Part shown: positions 16,508-24,881 of the stretch, in pieces
How positions within the stretch are numbered: position 1 is the first letter of the stretch
Layout: each line of letters starts with the position of its first letter
Origin: UBA6049 sp965662345
GTDB lineage: Bacteria > Bacteroidota > Bacteroidia > Flavobacteriales_G > Salibacteraceae
Direction: 5' to 3'
DNA: 43,188 bases
NCBI GenBank assembly: GCA_965662345.1
Contig: CBFIHE010000018.1
Location: 1-43,188, forward strand
Program-made: the position numbers and the translations under genes
Notes under the pieces: generated by a model
Database searches by the model: none
What the model saw: the letters and a program-made list of their open reading frames with translations, nothing else
What the model was told of the DNA's origin: nothing

Positions 16508-17587
16508 TTGAACAAGAAAGTAAACATAGAAGAGTTAGCCAAGCAAAAGCTAGGTAACTATAGTCCTTCAGTTCCTGCGGGATCTTGGGAGGCCGTACAA
16601 GCTAAAATCACCGCTAATGCAGTAGTAGGCGGTAGCGCGGTAGGAACAACTCTAAGTGTTTTACCTGGTATTGTTGCTGGGGTAGCGGTTACTCTTGCTA
16701 CTCTTGTAGGTGTTCAAGTTGCCGAAGAGGCACGAAAAAGCAATGCCGTAACTACTGTTGAAGGCTTAGCAGAGGCGAATTCGAATAGCGATGAGCTTAC
16801 ATCTCCAGTCACGGGAGAAGAAACTATTGATCCACAAACCTCACAAGAAACTACTGACAATAACCCAAATTCTATTGAAGAAATTGGGTCAACTTCTGAA
16901 GAGTTCGTTACGAACAATGTTCGTGTAGCACAAAGTGATGTCACTTTTGAGGAGTACGCACGTGAAGTTGAATCTGGCATTGTAGAAACCACTTCAACGG
17001 ATGACGACAAGATTGATGAGCCTAAAACACTGTCTGTAACGCAGTCTGGCATAGAAGCGGCACCAATTGCGGGTGATGCTCCATTAACAGTATGGTTTAA
17101 TACAAGTGATGTTTCTCGCGCTCAATGGAATTTTGGTGATGACTCTCCTGTATCGGATGAGGTATCTGTTGAACACAAGTATACTTCTCCTGGAACATAC
17201 ACGGTAACGTTAATAGCACAACATAACAACGGTAAGATATTTCAAGATCAAATGATTGTTACTGTAGGTGAGCCAGAGTCAGACACAGATAAAATTGAGG
17301 AGCTAAAGCCAGAGTTTAAAGTGCCAAACGTTTTTACGCCAAATGCAGACGGTATTAATGACTATTTCACTTTTGAAGTTCCCGATGGAATAGAGTCATT
17401 CGAGATTAATGTATTTAACTCAGCTGGTAGAATAGTGTACCGTTCTACACAAACAGAATTCAGGTGGAACGGAACTGATCTTGATGGTTCTGAAACTCCT
17501 TCAGGAACCTATTTTTACCAAATCAAGGCTGTAGAGATAAATCACAGCGTGCATGCCCCCAAAGGTTCTATCACGCTAAACCGCTAA
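16508..17587 (+). CDS. Transmembrane PKD-domain protein with T9SS type B sorting domain, possible anti-sigma partner
   Basis: A 359-residue protein translated from a TTG at 16508, one base after the sigma stop; no ATG is available in the first 230 codons. Its order is: cytoplasmic-type N-terminal stretch (ELAKQKLGNYSPSVPAGSWEAVQAKI), one membrane helix (about 49-70, LSVLPGIVAGVAVTLATLVGV), a long Ser/Thr/Glu-rich linker, a PKD domain (about 190-255; WNFGDDSP, HKYTSPGTYTVTLIA) and a gliding-motility-associated C-terminal domain (about 272-359; VPNVFTPNADGINDYF, WNGTDLDG, PSGTYFYQIKA). The N-terminal layout is common next to ECF sigmas in Bacteroidota and suggests sigma control. Confidence 0.8.
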   Translation: MNKKVNIEELAKQKLGNYSPSVPAGSWEAVQAKITANAVVGGSAVGTTLSVLPGIVAGVAVTLATLVGVQVAEEARKSNAVTTVEGLAEANSNSDELTSPVTGEETIDPQTSQETTDNNPNSIEEIGSTSEEFVTNNVRVAQSDVTFEEYAREVESGIVETTSTDDDKIDEPKTLSVTQSGIEAAPIAGDAPLTVWFNTSDVSRAQWNFGDDSPVSDEVSVEHKYTSPGTYTVTLIAQHNNGKIFQDQMIVTVGEPESDTDKIEELKPEFKVPNVFTPNADGINDYFTFEVPDGIESFEINVFNSAGRIVYRSTQTEFRWNGTDLDGSETPSGTYFYQIKAVEINHSVHAPKGSITLNR

Positions 17588-17590
17588 ACC

Positions 17591-17995
17591 ATGCGGTACG
17601 ATATAGATGCAGTTATTAACGCCTGCACTTACAAAACATCAAGAAGTTCTGGAAAAGGTGGACAAAATGTCAATAAAGTAGAAACAAAGGTTGAGCTACT
17701 TTTTGATGTTAAGGAGTCTACTTTGTTTACAGATGTTGCCATTCAAAAGATTTTATCTACTGCTGGAAGCAAGGCAGATAGCAATGGGGTTATACACATT
17801 ACCTCAGAAGAGTCAAGATCTCAATTAAAGAATAAGGAGCTCTGCAATAAGAAATTGATAAGACTGATAAAGAGTGCCTTGAAACCTGAAAAGAGGAGAA
17901 AGCCAACATCTCCCACCAAAGCAAGCAGAGAAAAGCGTTTACAGTCTAAAAAGCAGCGCTCAGAGATAAAGAGTACCAGGAAAAAGCTGCTTTAG
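17591..17995 (+). CDS. arfB: Peptidyl-tRNA hydrolase ArfB-type ribosome rescue factor
   Basis: A 134-residue protein with the class-I release-factor catalytic motif SSGKGGQNVNKVETKVEL (GGQ at about residues 22-24) and a strongly basic C-terminal tail (KPEKRRKPTSPTKASREKRLQSKKQRSEIKSTRKK). This is the ArfB/YaeJ arrangement: the tail enters the empty mRNA channel of a stalled ribosome and the GGQ domain releases the peptide. It begins three bases after the PKD protein stop, so it may share its transcript. It ends in a 4-base tail-to-tail overlap with the next, oppositely oriented gene. Confidence 0.9.
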   Translation: MRYDIDAVINACTYKTSRSSGKGGQNVNKVETKVELLFDVKESTLFTDVAIQKILSTAGSKADSNGVIHITSEESRSQLKNKELCNKKLIRLIKSALKPEKRRKPTSPTKASREKRLQSKKQRSEIKSTRKKLL

Positions 17996-18603
17996 CGAAG
18001 CATCAGTTTTCCAGACGAGTGTAACTCATCGTCAATAAAAATCTTGTAAATATGTAGACCCGCCTCTAAGTTTCTTCGACTCAGTCTAGCCTTGTCTCCG
18101 TATCCTATTATTTCATTTCGCATTAAGGAACCAGATGGGTTATATATTTCCACACGAATTGCCCCATTGGTATTGGCGGGTAATTGTATTTCTGCTTTAT
18201 CATACATTGGGTTAGGAGAGATGCTGTGGTTGTTTTTGTAGAAATAAGGTACCTCTACCGTTAAGTAGTTTGTAGGAACGTACCCAGTAATGATGCGATA
18301 CCAAACTTGCCGATTCTTAATAGGGGCGTTGTCCCACAGGGTATAGGAAACAGGCTTAAATTGATCTCCACAAACACCTTCAATATTGCCAATTTCAACA
18401 AATGCATTAGGGTTTAAGGTATCCGTTGTTCGTTCTAGGGTAGCTCCGTAGCAGAAGCTGCCCTTGCCAAGCGTAAAGGTGATACCAACCCTGTTTAGAG
18501 CCACAGCCGCCTTTAGTTCTGTAACCACAATAAGGCTGTCTTGCTGAGCTCTTGAAACAAGAGAAATTAAAGTGCAAACCGAAAATGCAAGTAAAAGTCT
18601 CAC
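17992..18603 (-). CDS. Small secreted protein with T9SS type A sorting domain
   Basis: A 203-residue protein with a signal peptide (MRLLLAFSVCTLISLVSRAQ). The middle part holds a beta-sandwich-like region (AAVALNRVGITFTLGKGSFCYGATLERT; CGDQFKPVSYTLWDNAP). The end is a T9SS type A sorting domain: SISPNPMYDKAEIQLPANTNG, VEIYNPSGSLMR and LEAGLHIYKIFID, closing in KLMLR. It should be exported across the outer membrane and either released or surface-anchored. No enzymatic family is recognised. Confidence 0.75.
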   Translation of the reverse strand: MRLLLAFSVCTLISLVSRAQQDSLIVVTELKAAVALNRVGITFTLGKGSFCYGATLERTTDTLNPNAFVEIGNIEGVCGDQFKPVSYTLWDNAPIKNRQVWYRIITGYVPTNYLTVEVPYFYKNNHSISPNPMYDKAEIQLPANTNGAIRVEIYNPSGSLMRNEIIGYGDKARLSRRNLEAGLHIYKIFIDDELHSSGKLMLR

Positions 18604-18655
18604 TCTGCAAATATGAGAAGAAGAACAGTTCCTGTAAAGTCTCTTAGCTTACAAA

Positions 18656-19378
18656 TTAGCGTTTTAAAAAGTTCTCAAAGTGAAGCCAAAGGTGATCCTT
18701 AGGAACAGAGGCTACGATTTTTACAGGTTCTTTTTTTACTGGATGCATGAAAGAAAGCTTACGTGCATGTAGAGAAATGCTTCCGTCATCATTGCTGCGG
18801 TCTGCTCCGTATTTTAGGTCGCCTTTGATTGGACTCCCAATTGCAGCTAATTGAGCTCGAATTTGATGATGTCTACCAGTTTCTAGCTTTATTTCTAATA
18901 ACACATAACGATCTCCATGGGCCGCTAACTTGTAGTGGAGTACTGCCTTTTTATAACCCGGTTTCTCCTTGAGAGATGCATGTGAACGGTTGTTCTTTGT
19001 GTTCTTTTTAAGGTAGTGTGTTAAAGTGCCTTCATCAGTTTCTGGTAGATTCCGAACAACAGCCCAATACGTTTTATCTAAATCCCGATTTCTGAACATT
19101 TCAGACATTCTTGCTGCCGCCTTACTAGTACGAGCAAAAATTACCGCCCCGCTCGTTGGTCTGTCTAATCGATGTACAACTGCTAAGTAAACCGCACCGG
19201 GTTTGTTGTATTTATGCTTAACATAAGACTTGGCCTCCTCAAGAAGTGAAATATCTCCAGTAGCATCTCCTTGAACCAATTCACCAGCTGACTTATTAAC
19301 AACGAGCAAGTGGTTATCTTCATACAATATCTTACTTGGATGAAGCGGGCGTATATCATCAATATTGTTCTCGCTCAT
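18656..19378 (-). CDS. RluA-family pseudouridine synthase
   Basis: About 240 residues from the ATG at 19378; a longer frame starting at 19426 would overlap panB by 68 bases and adds nothing family-like. The core is a pseudouridine synthase: ILYEDNHLLVVNKSAG, the catalytic motif VVHRLDRPTSGAVIFARTS (Asp in HRLD), LETGRHHQIRAQLAAIGSPIKGD, and LHARKLSFMHPV. There is no N-terminal S4 domain, as in RluA-type and many Bacteroidota enzymes. It isomerises uridines in rRNA or tRNA; the exact site cannot be deduced. The start lies within the last codons of panB (20-base overlap), so they are probably cotranscribed. Confidence 0.88.
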   Translation of the reverse strand: MSENNIDDIRPLHPSKILYEDNHLLVVNKSAGELVQGDATGDISLLEEAKSYVKHKYNKPGAVYLAVVHRLDRPTSGAVIFARTSKAAARMSEMFRNRDLDKTYWAVVRNLPETDEGTLTHYLKKNTKNNRSHASLKEKPGYKKAVLHYKLAAHGDRYVLLEIKLETGRHHQIRAQLAAIGSPIKGDLKYGADRSNDDGSISLHARKLSFMHPVKKEPVKIVASVPKDHLWLHFENFLKR

Positions 19379-20192
19379 TCGGGAAATCTTTCCGTTTAAC
19401 ATCTTCAATGTAGCGCTGTACGCCACCTAAAATTTCTTCATACAAACTAGCGTATCTTCTTAAGAAGCGAGGAGAAAAGTCTTTATTTATTCCAAGCATA
19501 TCGTGTAATACGAGTACTTGACCATCAACGCCAGCACCGGCACCAATCCCAATAACAGGTATTGTAAGTTCTTGTGCCACACGCTCCGCCAAAGATGCTG
19601 GTATTTTTTCTAAAACAATGGCAAAGCATCCTGCCTCTTCAAGCGTTTTAGCATCTTCAATTAAGCGTTGTGCTTCTTCTTCTTCTTTTGCCCTAACCGT
19701 ATAAGTACCAAATTTATATATGGATTGAGGGGTAAGACCTAAATGCCCCATCACTGGTATGCCAGCAGAAAGAATTCTGTCTATGGATTCTTTTATCTCA
19801 CGACCACCTTCCATTTTAATGGCATGGGCACCCGCTTCTTTCATGATGCGAATGGAAGAGTCTAGGGCTGTTTTTGAATTCCCTTGATAAGCTCCAAAGG
19901 GGAGGTCTACGACTACCAAACAGTTTTCAATCCCTCTGATAACAGAAGCTGCATGATAAATCATTTGGTCTAAAGTAATCGGTAGAGTGGTTTCATGACC
20001 AGCCATTACGTTAGAGGCTGAATCGCCTACCAAAATGATATCTATGCCTGCGTGATCTAATATTTTCGCCATGGAGAAGTCATATGCGGTGAGCATACTA
20101 ATCTTTTCTCCTTTCACTTTCATCTCTTGAAGCACATGCGTGGTTATCTTCTTAACCTCAGATGAAACAGGTGCAATTTTTTTATCCATCAA
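19359..20192 (-). CDS. panB: 3-methyl-2-oxobutanoate hydroxymethyltransferase
   Basis: A 277-residue enzyme of the expected length. Family signatures are MLTAYDFSMAKILDHAGID (N-terminal strand), ILVGDSASNVMAGHETTLPIT (Mg2+ and ketoisovalerate site), LVVVDLPFGAY, AHAIKMEGG, VMGHLGLTPQS, and IPVIGIGAGAGVDGQVLVLHDMLGI. PanB adds a hydroxymethyl group from methylene-tetrahydrofolate to 2-oxoisovalerate, the first step to pantothenate and coenzyme A. Other pan genes are not in the window. Two Met codons at the start leave a one-residue ambiguity. Confidence 0.96.
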   Translation of the reverse strand: MMDKKIAPVSSEVKKITTHVLQEMKVKGEKISMLTAYDFSMAKILDHAGIDIILVGDSASNVMAGHETTLPITLDQMIYHAASVIRGIENCLVVVDLPFGAYQGNSKTALDSSIRIMKEAGAHAIKMEGGREIKESIDRILSAGIPVMGHLGLTPQSIYKFGTYTVRAKEEEEAQRLIEDAKTLEEAGCFAIVLEKIPASLAERVAQELTIPVIGIGAGAGVDGQVLVLHDMLGINKDFSPRFLRRYASLYEEILGGVQRYIEDVKRKDFPNEREQY

Positions 20193-20324
20193 ACCTTTGT
20201 TTGCTTCCTTTCGTGTATGTACTCAGTATTTGCATTGAGTTTGTGATTCCATGCAGGAATTCAAAAGGAAATTCAAGACAAAACTAAGAGTTTCCTAAGA
20301 AGCTCGTCTTTATTCTTGAATCGC

Positions 20325-20332
20325 TATTTTTG
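20325..20332 (+). promoter_or_regulatory. Bacteroidota -7 promoter element for the DUF4249 gene
   Basis: TATTTTTG matches TAnnTTTG exactly and lies 18 bases before the ATG at 20350. No convincing TTG is at the expected -33 distance, so this is a partial match. Confidence 0.35.
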
Positions 20333-20349
20333 GCGTCTAATTTTAGAAA

Positions 20350-21459
20350 ATGAATAGAATTAAAATTCTTTCCACCCTTGTACTGGTTTTTGTTTCTGCT
20401 ATGTTTTCAAGTTGCGAAAATGAGATTGAAATAAATGCTCCTTATGAAGATGTAGCCTTGGTTTATTGCCTCCTAGATGCAGACAGTACCCGTCACTACA
20501 TCAAGATTAACAAACTATATCAATCTTTAGGTGATGCAGAGGAGTTAGCAAAAGATAGAAGCGCGCAAGAATATGAGTTTCTAAATGGTTATTTGGTAGA
20601 GCTCAATGATGATGGTACTGAGAATATGGCAGTACGTTACCCATTACAAGAAACCGATACTATACCCAAAGACAGTGGATTATTTTATTACCCTGATCAA
20701 ACTGTGTATTATGTAGATGGTCCACTAAACGAGTCAAAATCGTACAAGTTATTCTTTACTAAACCAAATGGTGAGAACGTAGAAGCTACCACAAGGCTAA
20801 TTCGTAAAACGGATATTCCTATGCAGGGTACAGGTGGTTACAGAGTAAACGGTATTTCTTTTGTAGGACCAAACGGAGTTAAGAGTTCTGAGAAATTCAC
20901 CATTGTTGGCCCAATCAATTCAAAGATTGTTGAGTTCATTATTAAGTTCAGATATCAAGACGTGTATGTTGGCGGAGGTCGTTCTCCAATAAAAACGGTT
21001 GAAATACCTGTTGGGAACTTCACATTTACAACGGTAAGAGAAACTGAAGATGAAGAAAGCTTAATTGAGGTGTTCTTTAATCCAGAGGTTTTTTACAAGA
21101 GCATTGGTGATGCTGTTCCGCAGATTACTGGAAATGAAAATCCAGCCATTGATAAGCGCCAGCCACTTTCAGACACAGCTATTGTGCTTGACCTGAGCTT
21201 TGCAGATGAAGAGTTATATACATTCATAGAAGTAACTAAGCCATCTACATCATTATTAGAGGACAAACCACCTTACACCAATGTAGATAATGGTATTGGT
21301 ATTGCTGCGTCAAGAACGAACTGGACAGGGGCTTATCAGTTAAGCTCACTATCTTATGATGAATTAGCAACTGGATTGGATTTACAACTCACAGGAGGTA
21401 GAGGTTTTTGTAACCCTAGAAGAGCTGCAGGAGACCCTGTGGGTACTGGGTGTTTTTGA
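20350..21459 (+). CDS. DUF4249-family outer-membrane lipoprotein
   Basis: A 369-residue lipoprotein with a signal peptide ending in SAMFSSC (lipidation Cys22). The mature protein opens with the DUF4249 pattern (EIEINAPYEDVALVYCLLDADSTRHYIKINKLYQ) and ends with a compact Cys-containing tail (GGRGFCNPRRAAGDPVGTGCF). DUF4249 proteins in Bacteroidota usually sit beside a TonB-dependent receptor; here none is adjacent, and the gene is followed by a strong terminator, so it is a single-gene unit. The function of the family is not established. Confidence 0.85.
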   Translation: MNRIKILSTLVLVFVSAMFSSCENEIEINAPYEDVALVYCLLDADSTRHYIKINKLYQSLGDAEELAKDRSAQEYEFLNGYLVELNDDGTENMAVRYPLQETDTIPKDSGLFYYPDQTVYYVDGPLNESKSYKLFFTKPNGENVEATTRLIRKTDIPMQGTGGYRVNGISFVGPNGVKSSEKFTIVGPINSKIVEFIIKFRYQDVYVGGGRSPIKTVEIPVGNFTFTTVRETEDEESLIEVFFNPEVFYKSIGDAVPQITGNENPAIDKRQPLSDTAIVLDLSFADEELYTFIEVTKPSTSLLEDKPPYTNVDNGIGIAASRTNWTGAYQLSSLSYDELATGLDLQLTGGRGFCNPRRAAGDPVGTGCF

Positions 21460-21483
21460 CATAACAACAGGTTAAACTGTCAG

Positions 21484-21518
21484 AATAGCCTCTCCAAATG
21501 GAGGGGCTATTTTATTTT
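21484..21518 (+). terminator. Rho-independent terminator after the DUF4249 gene
   Basis: AATAGCCTCTCC (21484-21495) pairs with GGAGGGGCTATT (21500-21511), with one G-T pair and a four-base loop, followed by a T-rich tract to 21518. It separates the DUF4249 transcript from dnaK. Confidence 0.88.
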
Positions 21519-21571
21519 CTGCCAATATTACAGCCTAAGTCTGCCAATATCTTGCTGGCACGGTGATTGAC
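21519..21571 (+). promoter_or_regulatory. Sigma54-like promoter with paired upstream repeats for dnaK
   Basis: TGGCAC (21556-21561), five bases, then TTGAC (21567-21571) matches the -24/-12 consensus TGGCAC-N5-TTGCW except for one base. Initiation would be near 21583, about 30 bases before the dnaK ATG. Upstream, CTGCCAATAT occurs twice as a direct repeat, at 21519-21528 and 21541-21550, 22 bases (two helical turns) apart, and TGCCA/TGGCA form an inverted pair around 21542-21560. This looks like a regulator site next to the promoter. No CIRCE element is seen. Confidence 0.45.
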
Positions 21572-21611
21572 TGATAAAGAGCATAAACGTAGAACACTTA
21601 ATTACAATATA

Positions 21612-23531
21612 ATGGGTAAGATTATAGGAATTGACTTAGGAACTACCAACTCATGTGTTGCCGTAATGGAAGGTAACGAGCCTGTGGTAATTCCTAACAG
21701 TGAAGGAAAAAGAACAACACCTTCAATAGTAGGATTTGTAGATGGAGGAGAGCGCAAGGTGGGAGACCCTGCAAAGCGTCAAGCCATTACCAATCCGCAT
21801 AAAACCATTTACTCCATCAAGCGATTTATGGGTAATAGCTTTGATGAGGTACAACGCGAAGTAAGTCGTGTACCTTACAAAGTGGTTAAAGGAGAAAACA
21901 ATACACCAAGAGTAGATATTGACGGTAAGCTTTACACTCCGCAAGAAATATCTGCCATGACGCTTCAAAAAATGAAGAAAACGGCAGAAGATTATTTAGG
22001 TACATCTGTAACAGAAGCAGTTATTACTGTTCCTGCCTACTTCAATGATGCACAGCGCCAAGCAACCAAAGAAGCTGGAGAAATTGCCGGCATGGAAGTG
22101 AAACGTATTATTAACGAACCAACAGCCGCTTCTTTGGCATACGGTTTAGATAAAAAAGGAGTAGACCAGAAAATTGTGGTTTTTGACCTTGGTGGTGGTA
22201 CACACGATGTATCTATTTTAGAATTGGGTGATGGCGTTTTTGAAGTGCTTTCTACCGATGGAGATACGCACTTAGGTGGTGACGATTTTGATCAACGCAT
22301 TATTGAATGGTTGGTAGATGAGTTTAAAAGCGAAAACGGTGGATTGGATTTATCCAAAGACCCAATGGCATTGCAACGCTTGAAAGAAGCGGCAGAGAAA
22401 GCAAAGATTGAACTTTCAAGCTCTAGCAGCACAGAGGTCAACTTGCCTTATATAATGCCAGTAGATGGCGTGCCAAAGCACTTGGTTAGAACACTGAGTA
22501 GAGCAAAATTTGAGCAGGTTGTTGCTGATTTGATTGAAAGCTCTATCAAACCATGCGAATCTGCATTGCGTAACGCAGATTTAGGAAAAGGAGATATCGA
22601 TCAAGTAATTTTGGTAGGTGGTTCAACACGTATTCCAGCTATTCAAGATGCAGTTAAAAGCTTCTTTGGTAAAGAAGCATCCAAAGGTGTAAACCCAGAT
22701 GAGGTAGTTGCTATTGGAGCCGCTATTCAGGGTGGTGTACTTACCGGAGAGGTTAAAGATGTATTGCTCTTAGACGTTACTCCACTATCTTTAGGAATTG
22801 AAACCATGGGAGGTGTATTCACTAAATTGATCGAAGCGAATACAACTATCCCTACCAAGAAGAGCGAAACGTTCTCTACGGCTGCAGATAACCAACCTTC
22901 TGTTGACATTCACGTATTGCAAGGTGAGCGCCCAATGGCGAACGATAACAAGACACTTGGAAGATTCCAATTGACTGATATTCCACCGGCACCAAGAGGA
23001 GTACCTCAAATTGAAGTAACCTTTGATATTGATGCCAACGGTATTATGAATATCTCGGCTAAAGACAAAGGAACAGGCAAAGAGCAGTCTATTAAGATTG
23101 AGTCTTCTTCAGGTCTTAGCGATGAAGAAATCGAAAAGATGAAGCGAGAGGCAGAGGCAAATGCCGATGCGGATGCTAAGAAAAAAGAAGAAGTAGAGAA
23201 GTTGAACCAAGCAGACAACTTGATTTTCCAAACAGAAAAGCAGTTGAAAGAGTATGGTGACAAGCTTCCTGCAGATAAAAAGCAGCCTATTGAAGATGCT
23301 TTGGCAGAATTAAAGAAGGCTTACGAAGCGAAAGAGTTAGACGCAATTACGGCAGCTATGGAAAAACTGAATACAGTCTTCCAAGCGGCTTCTCAAGAAA
23401 TGTATCAAGCGCAACAGCAAGCAGGCGGTGATGCTGGTGCAGGAGCGCAAGATGCTGGAGAGCAAGCTCAAAGCGGTAGCGATGAAGAAGTTACAGATGT
23501 AGACTTTGAAGAAGTAAAAGAGGATAAATAA
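21612..23531 (+). CDS. dnaK: Chaperone protein DnaK (Hsp70)
   Basis: A 639-residue Hsp70 from the ATG at 21612; an in-frame TTG at 21567 adds 15 residues that are not DnaK-like and lie in the promoter. The nucleotide-binding domain shows GIDLGTTNSCVAV, INEPTAASLAYGLDK, VFDLGGGTHDVSILE and VILVGGSTRIPAIQ. The substrate-binding domain starts after DVTPLSLGIETMGG and the end has a lid and a tail ending in EEVTDVDFEEVKEDK. The DLGGGT signature carries His where many DnaKs have Phe (GGTHDVS). It folds and refolds proteins with DnaJ and GrpE, which are not encoded here. It is a single-gene unit between two terminators. Confidence 0.98.
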   Translation: MGKIIGIDLGTTNSCVAVMEGNEPVVIPNSEGKRTTPSIVGFVDGGERKVGDPAKRQAITNPHKTIYSIKRFMGNSFDEVQREVSRVPYKVVKGENNTPRVDIDGKLYTPQEISAMTLQKMKKTAEDYLGTSVTEAVITVPAYFNDAQRQATKEAGEIAGMEVKRIINEPTAASLAYGLDKKGVDQKIVVFDLGGGTHDVSILELGDGVFEVLSTDGDTHLGGDDFDQRIIEWLVDEFKSENGGLDLSKDPMALQRLKEAAEKAKIELSSSSSTEVNLPYIMPVDGVPKHLVRTLSRAKFEQVVADLIESSIKPCESALRNADLGKGDIDQVILVGGSTRIPAIQDAVKSFFGKEASKGVNPDEVVAIGAAIQGGVLTGEVKDVLLLDVTPLSLGIETMGGVFTKLIEANTTIPTKKSETFSTAADNQPSVDIHVLQGERPMANDNKTLGRFQLTDIPPAPRGVPQIEVTFDIDANGIMNISAKDKGTGKEQSIKIESSSGLSDEEIEKMKREAEANADADAKKKEEVEKLNQADNLIFQTEKQLKEYGDKLPADKKQPIEDALAELKKAYEAKELDAITAAMEKLNTVFQAASQEMYQAQQQAGGDAGAGAQDAGEQAQSGSDEEVTDVDFEEVKEDK

Positions 23532-23554
23532 TTCTTTTTTCTAGACCATAGAAA

Positions 23555-23586
23555 AGCCCGTGAAGCTAGCTTCACGGGCTATTTTT
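23555..23586. terminator. Bidirectional terminator between dnaK and tpx
   Basis: Positions 23555-23580 form a perfect 26-base palindrome (12-base stem AGCCCGTGAAGC, TA turn) followed by TTTTT on the plus strand and preceded by AAAA, which gives TTTT on the minus strand. It serves dnaK directly and could stop tpx transcripts coming the other way. Confidence 0.93.
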
Positions 23587-23665
23587 GTCAAACATGCAGC
23601 CATCGTTGATAACGATAATTATCTTAAAACGATACGATCAACTATGCTTTCTCTTTCTTGTTTGC

Positions 23666-24163
23666 TTATAAAGCATTTAGCGCAGCTTCATAATTAGGCT
23701 CATCTACTATTTCAGGAACTTGTTCAGAGTGAATAACTTCACCATTTTCATTGAGAACAACTACACATCTTGAGTGGAGATGTACAAGTGGTCCATCAAT
23801 TATATTTAAACCGTAGTCTTTACCAAAGCTCCCATCAGCAAAATCAGATAGTGTATGTGCATTTTCAATTCCTTCAGCGCCACAAAATCTATTTTGAGCA
23901 AAAGGCAGGTCTCGTGAAATATTAACTACAACTGTGTTCTCTAATTCTGCTGCAGCTTTGTTGAAAGCTCTAACCGATGCTGCACAAGTGGCCGTATCAA
24001 TGCTAGGAAAGATATTCAGCACCAAACGTTTACCAGCATAATCTGAAAGGTTTGCTTTAGACAAGTCTCCTTTAGTGAGCGTAAAATCCGGTGCTTTTTC
24101 TCCTACCTTGGGAAGCTCTCCTACGGTACGAATTTCACTTCCTTTTAATGTAATGTTAGCCAT
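23666..24163 (-). CDS. tpx: Thiol peroxidase Tpx
   Basis: A 165-residue peroxiredoxin of the Tpx class. The peroxidatic cysteine is Cys60 in SIDTATCAASVRAFN and the resolving cysteine is Cys94 in QNRFCGAEG, spaced as in atypical two-cysteine Tpx. It begins with the family's GSEIRTVGELPKVGEKAPDFTLT. It reduces hydrogen peroxide and alkyl hydroperoxides using thioredoxin in the cytoplasm or periplasm; no signal peptide is seen. It is convergent with dnaK and has a -7 promoter-like element just upstream. Confidence 0.96.
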   Translation of the reverse strand: MANITLKGSEIRTVGELPKVGEKAPDFTLTKGDLSKANLSDYAGKRLVLNIFPSIDTATCAASVRAFNKAAAELENTVVVNISRDLPFAQNRFCGAEGIENAHTLSDFADGSFGKDYGLNIIDGPLVHLHSRCVVVLNENGEVIHSEQVPEIVDEPNYEAALNAL

Positions 24164-24188
24164 AATTTTTTCTGATTGATTGTTTACT

Positions 24189-24196
24189 CAAACATA
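24189..24196 (-). promoter_or_regulatory. Bacteroidota -7 promoter element for tpx
   Basis: On the minus strand TATGTTTG matches TAnnTTTG exactly, about 25 bases before the tpx ATG at 24163. A TTG exists further upstream but at a longer spacing than usual. Confidence 0.45.
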
Positions 24197-24354
24197 CAAA
24201 CCACAGGGTAAAGTTCACTTCGTCAATATGGCCAAATAAAAAATTGAATTATCGGTATAAGGTTTCTTAATATTTGGAAGTGTCACTTTGTGAGTTTAGA
24301 GAATAGTGGCCAGATAACGTTTGATGTTTAGTATTGGAGTCCAATCCTAAAACA

Positions 24355-24804
24355 ATGACAACTCCCGTACACAAAGCCGCAAGTATTAATGAGTCTACAG
24401 TAACAACCGTCTCGCAGAATATGACATACAGGTATGTAGAAGAGAAGGAGCTGTTGATTAAGACTTACAGTGGAGAATTATCCAAAGCAGATTTTCTGAG
24501 ATTGAACATGCGTTTAAAAGAAGTAGCCCTTTTTCAAAATGCTGGCGCTATTTTAGTTGATTTCCGAGGAGTGAACCTTACGATGAACTATGACGATATC
24601 ATGTGTTTGTCTAGATTGATGTTAGAAGAATTTCAGTTACTTCAAACAACACGTGTTTCATTTGTTGCAAATATGCCTCTAGAATCCGCCTTTGCTTTCA
24701 GTGTAAAGAGATTAGTAGAAGAAGCTTGCTCAAATTGTGCTAAGAGTATATCGGTAAGTTCAATATTTGACGCAGGATTACAGAGGTTACTTGGAATAGT
24801 TTAG
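24355..24804 (+). CDS. Small STAS/SpoIIAA-like protein of unknown function
   Basis: About 149 residues from the ATG at 24355; an in-frame TTG at 24334 is less likely. No signal peptide or membrane helix. The alternating strand/helix pattern (YRYVEEKELLIKTYSGELSKADFLRLNMRLKEVALFQNAGAILVDFRGVNLTM ... RVSFVANMPLESAFAFSVKRLVEE) resembles Bacteroidota STAS-like/SpoIIAA-like proteins, which act as small cytosolic switch domains. It lies between tpx and the broken kinase and has no obvious operon partner. Identification is by fold pattern only. Confidence 0.5.
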   Translation: MTTPVHKAASINESTVTTVSQNMTYRYVEEKELLIKTYSGELSKADFLRLNMRLKEVALFQNAGAILVDFRGVNLTMNYDDIMCLSRLMLEEFQLLQTTRVSFVANMPLESAFAFSVKRLVEEACSNCAKSISVSSIFDAGLQRLLGIV

Positions 24805-24881
24805 GGTAGTTATCCAATTCTAGCTTAGAACTAGCGTGTCTGGTACTCATTTTCACCATAATTCTATTAGTTTCGCCTCCC

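Noticed and set aside
23608..23623. Fur-box-like palindrome GATAACGATAATTATC between dnaK and tpx
   Set aside because: It lies between the ends of two convergent genes, where no promoter is expected, so chance is more likely than an iron site.
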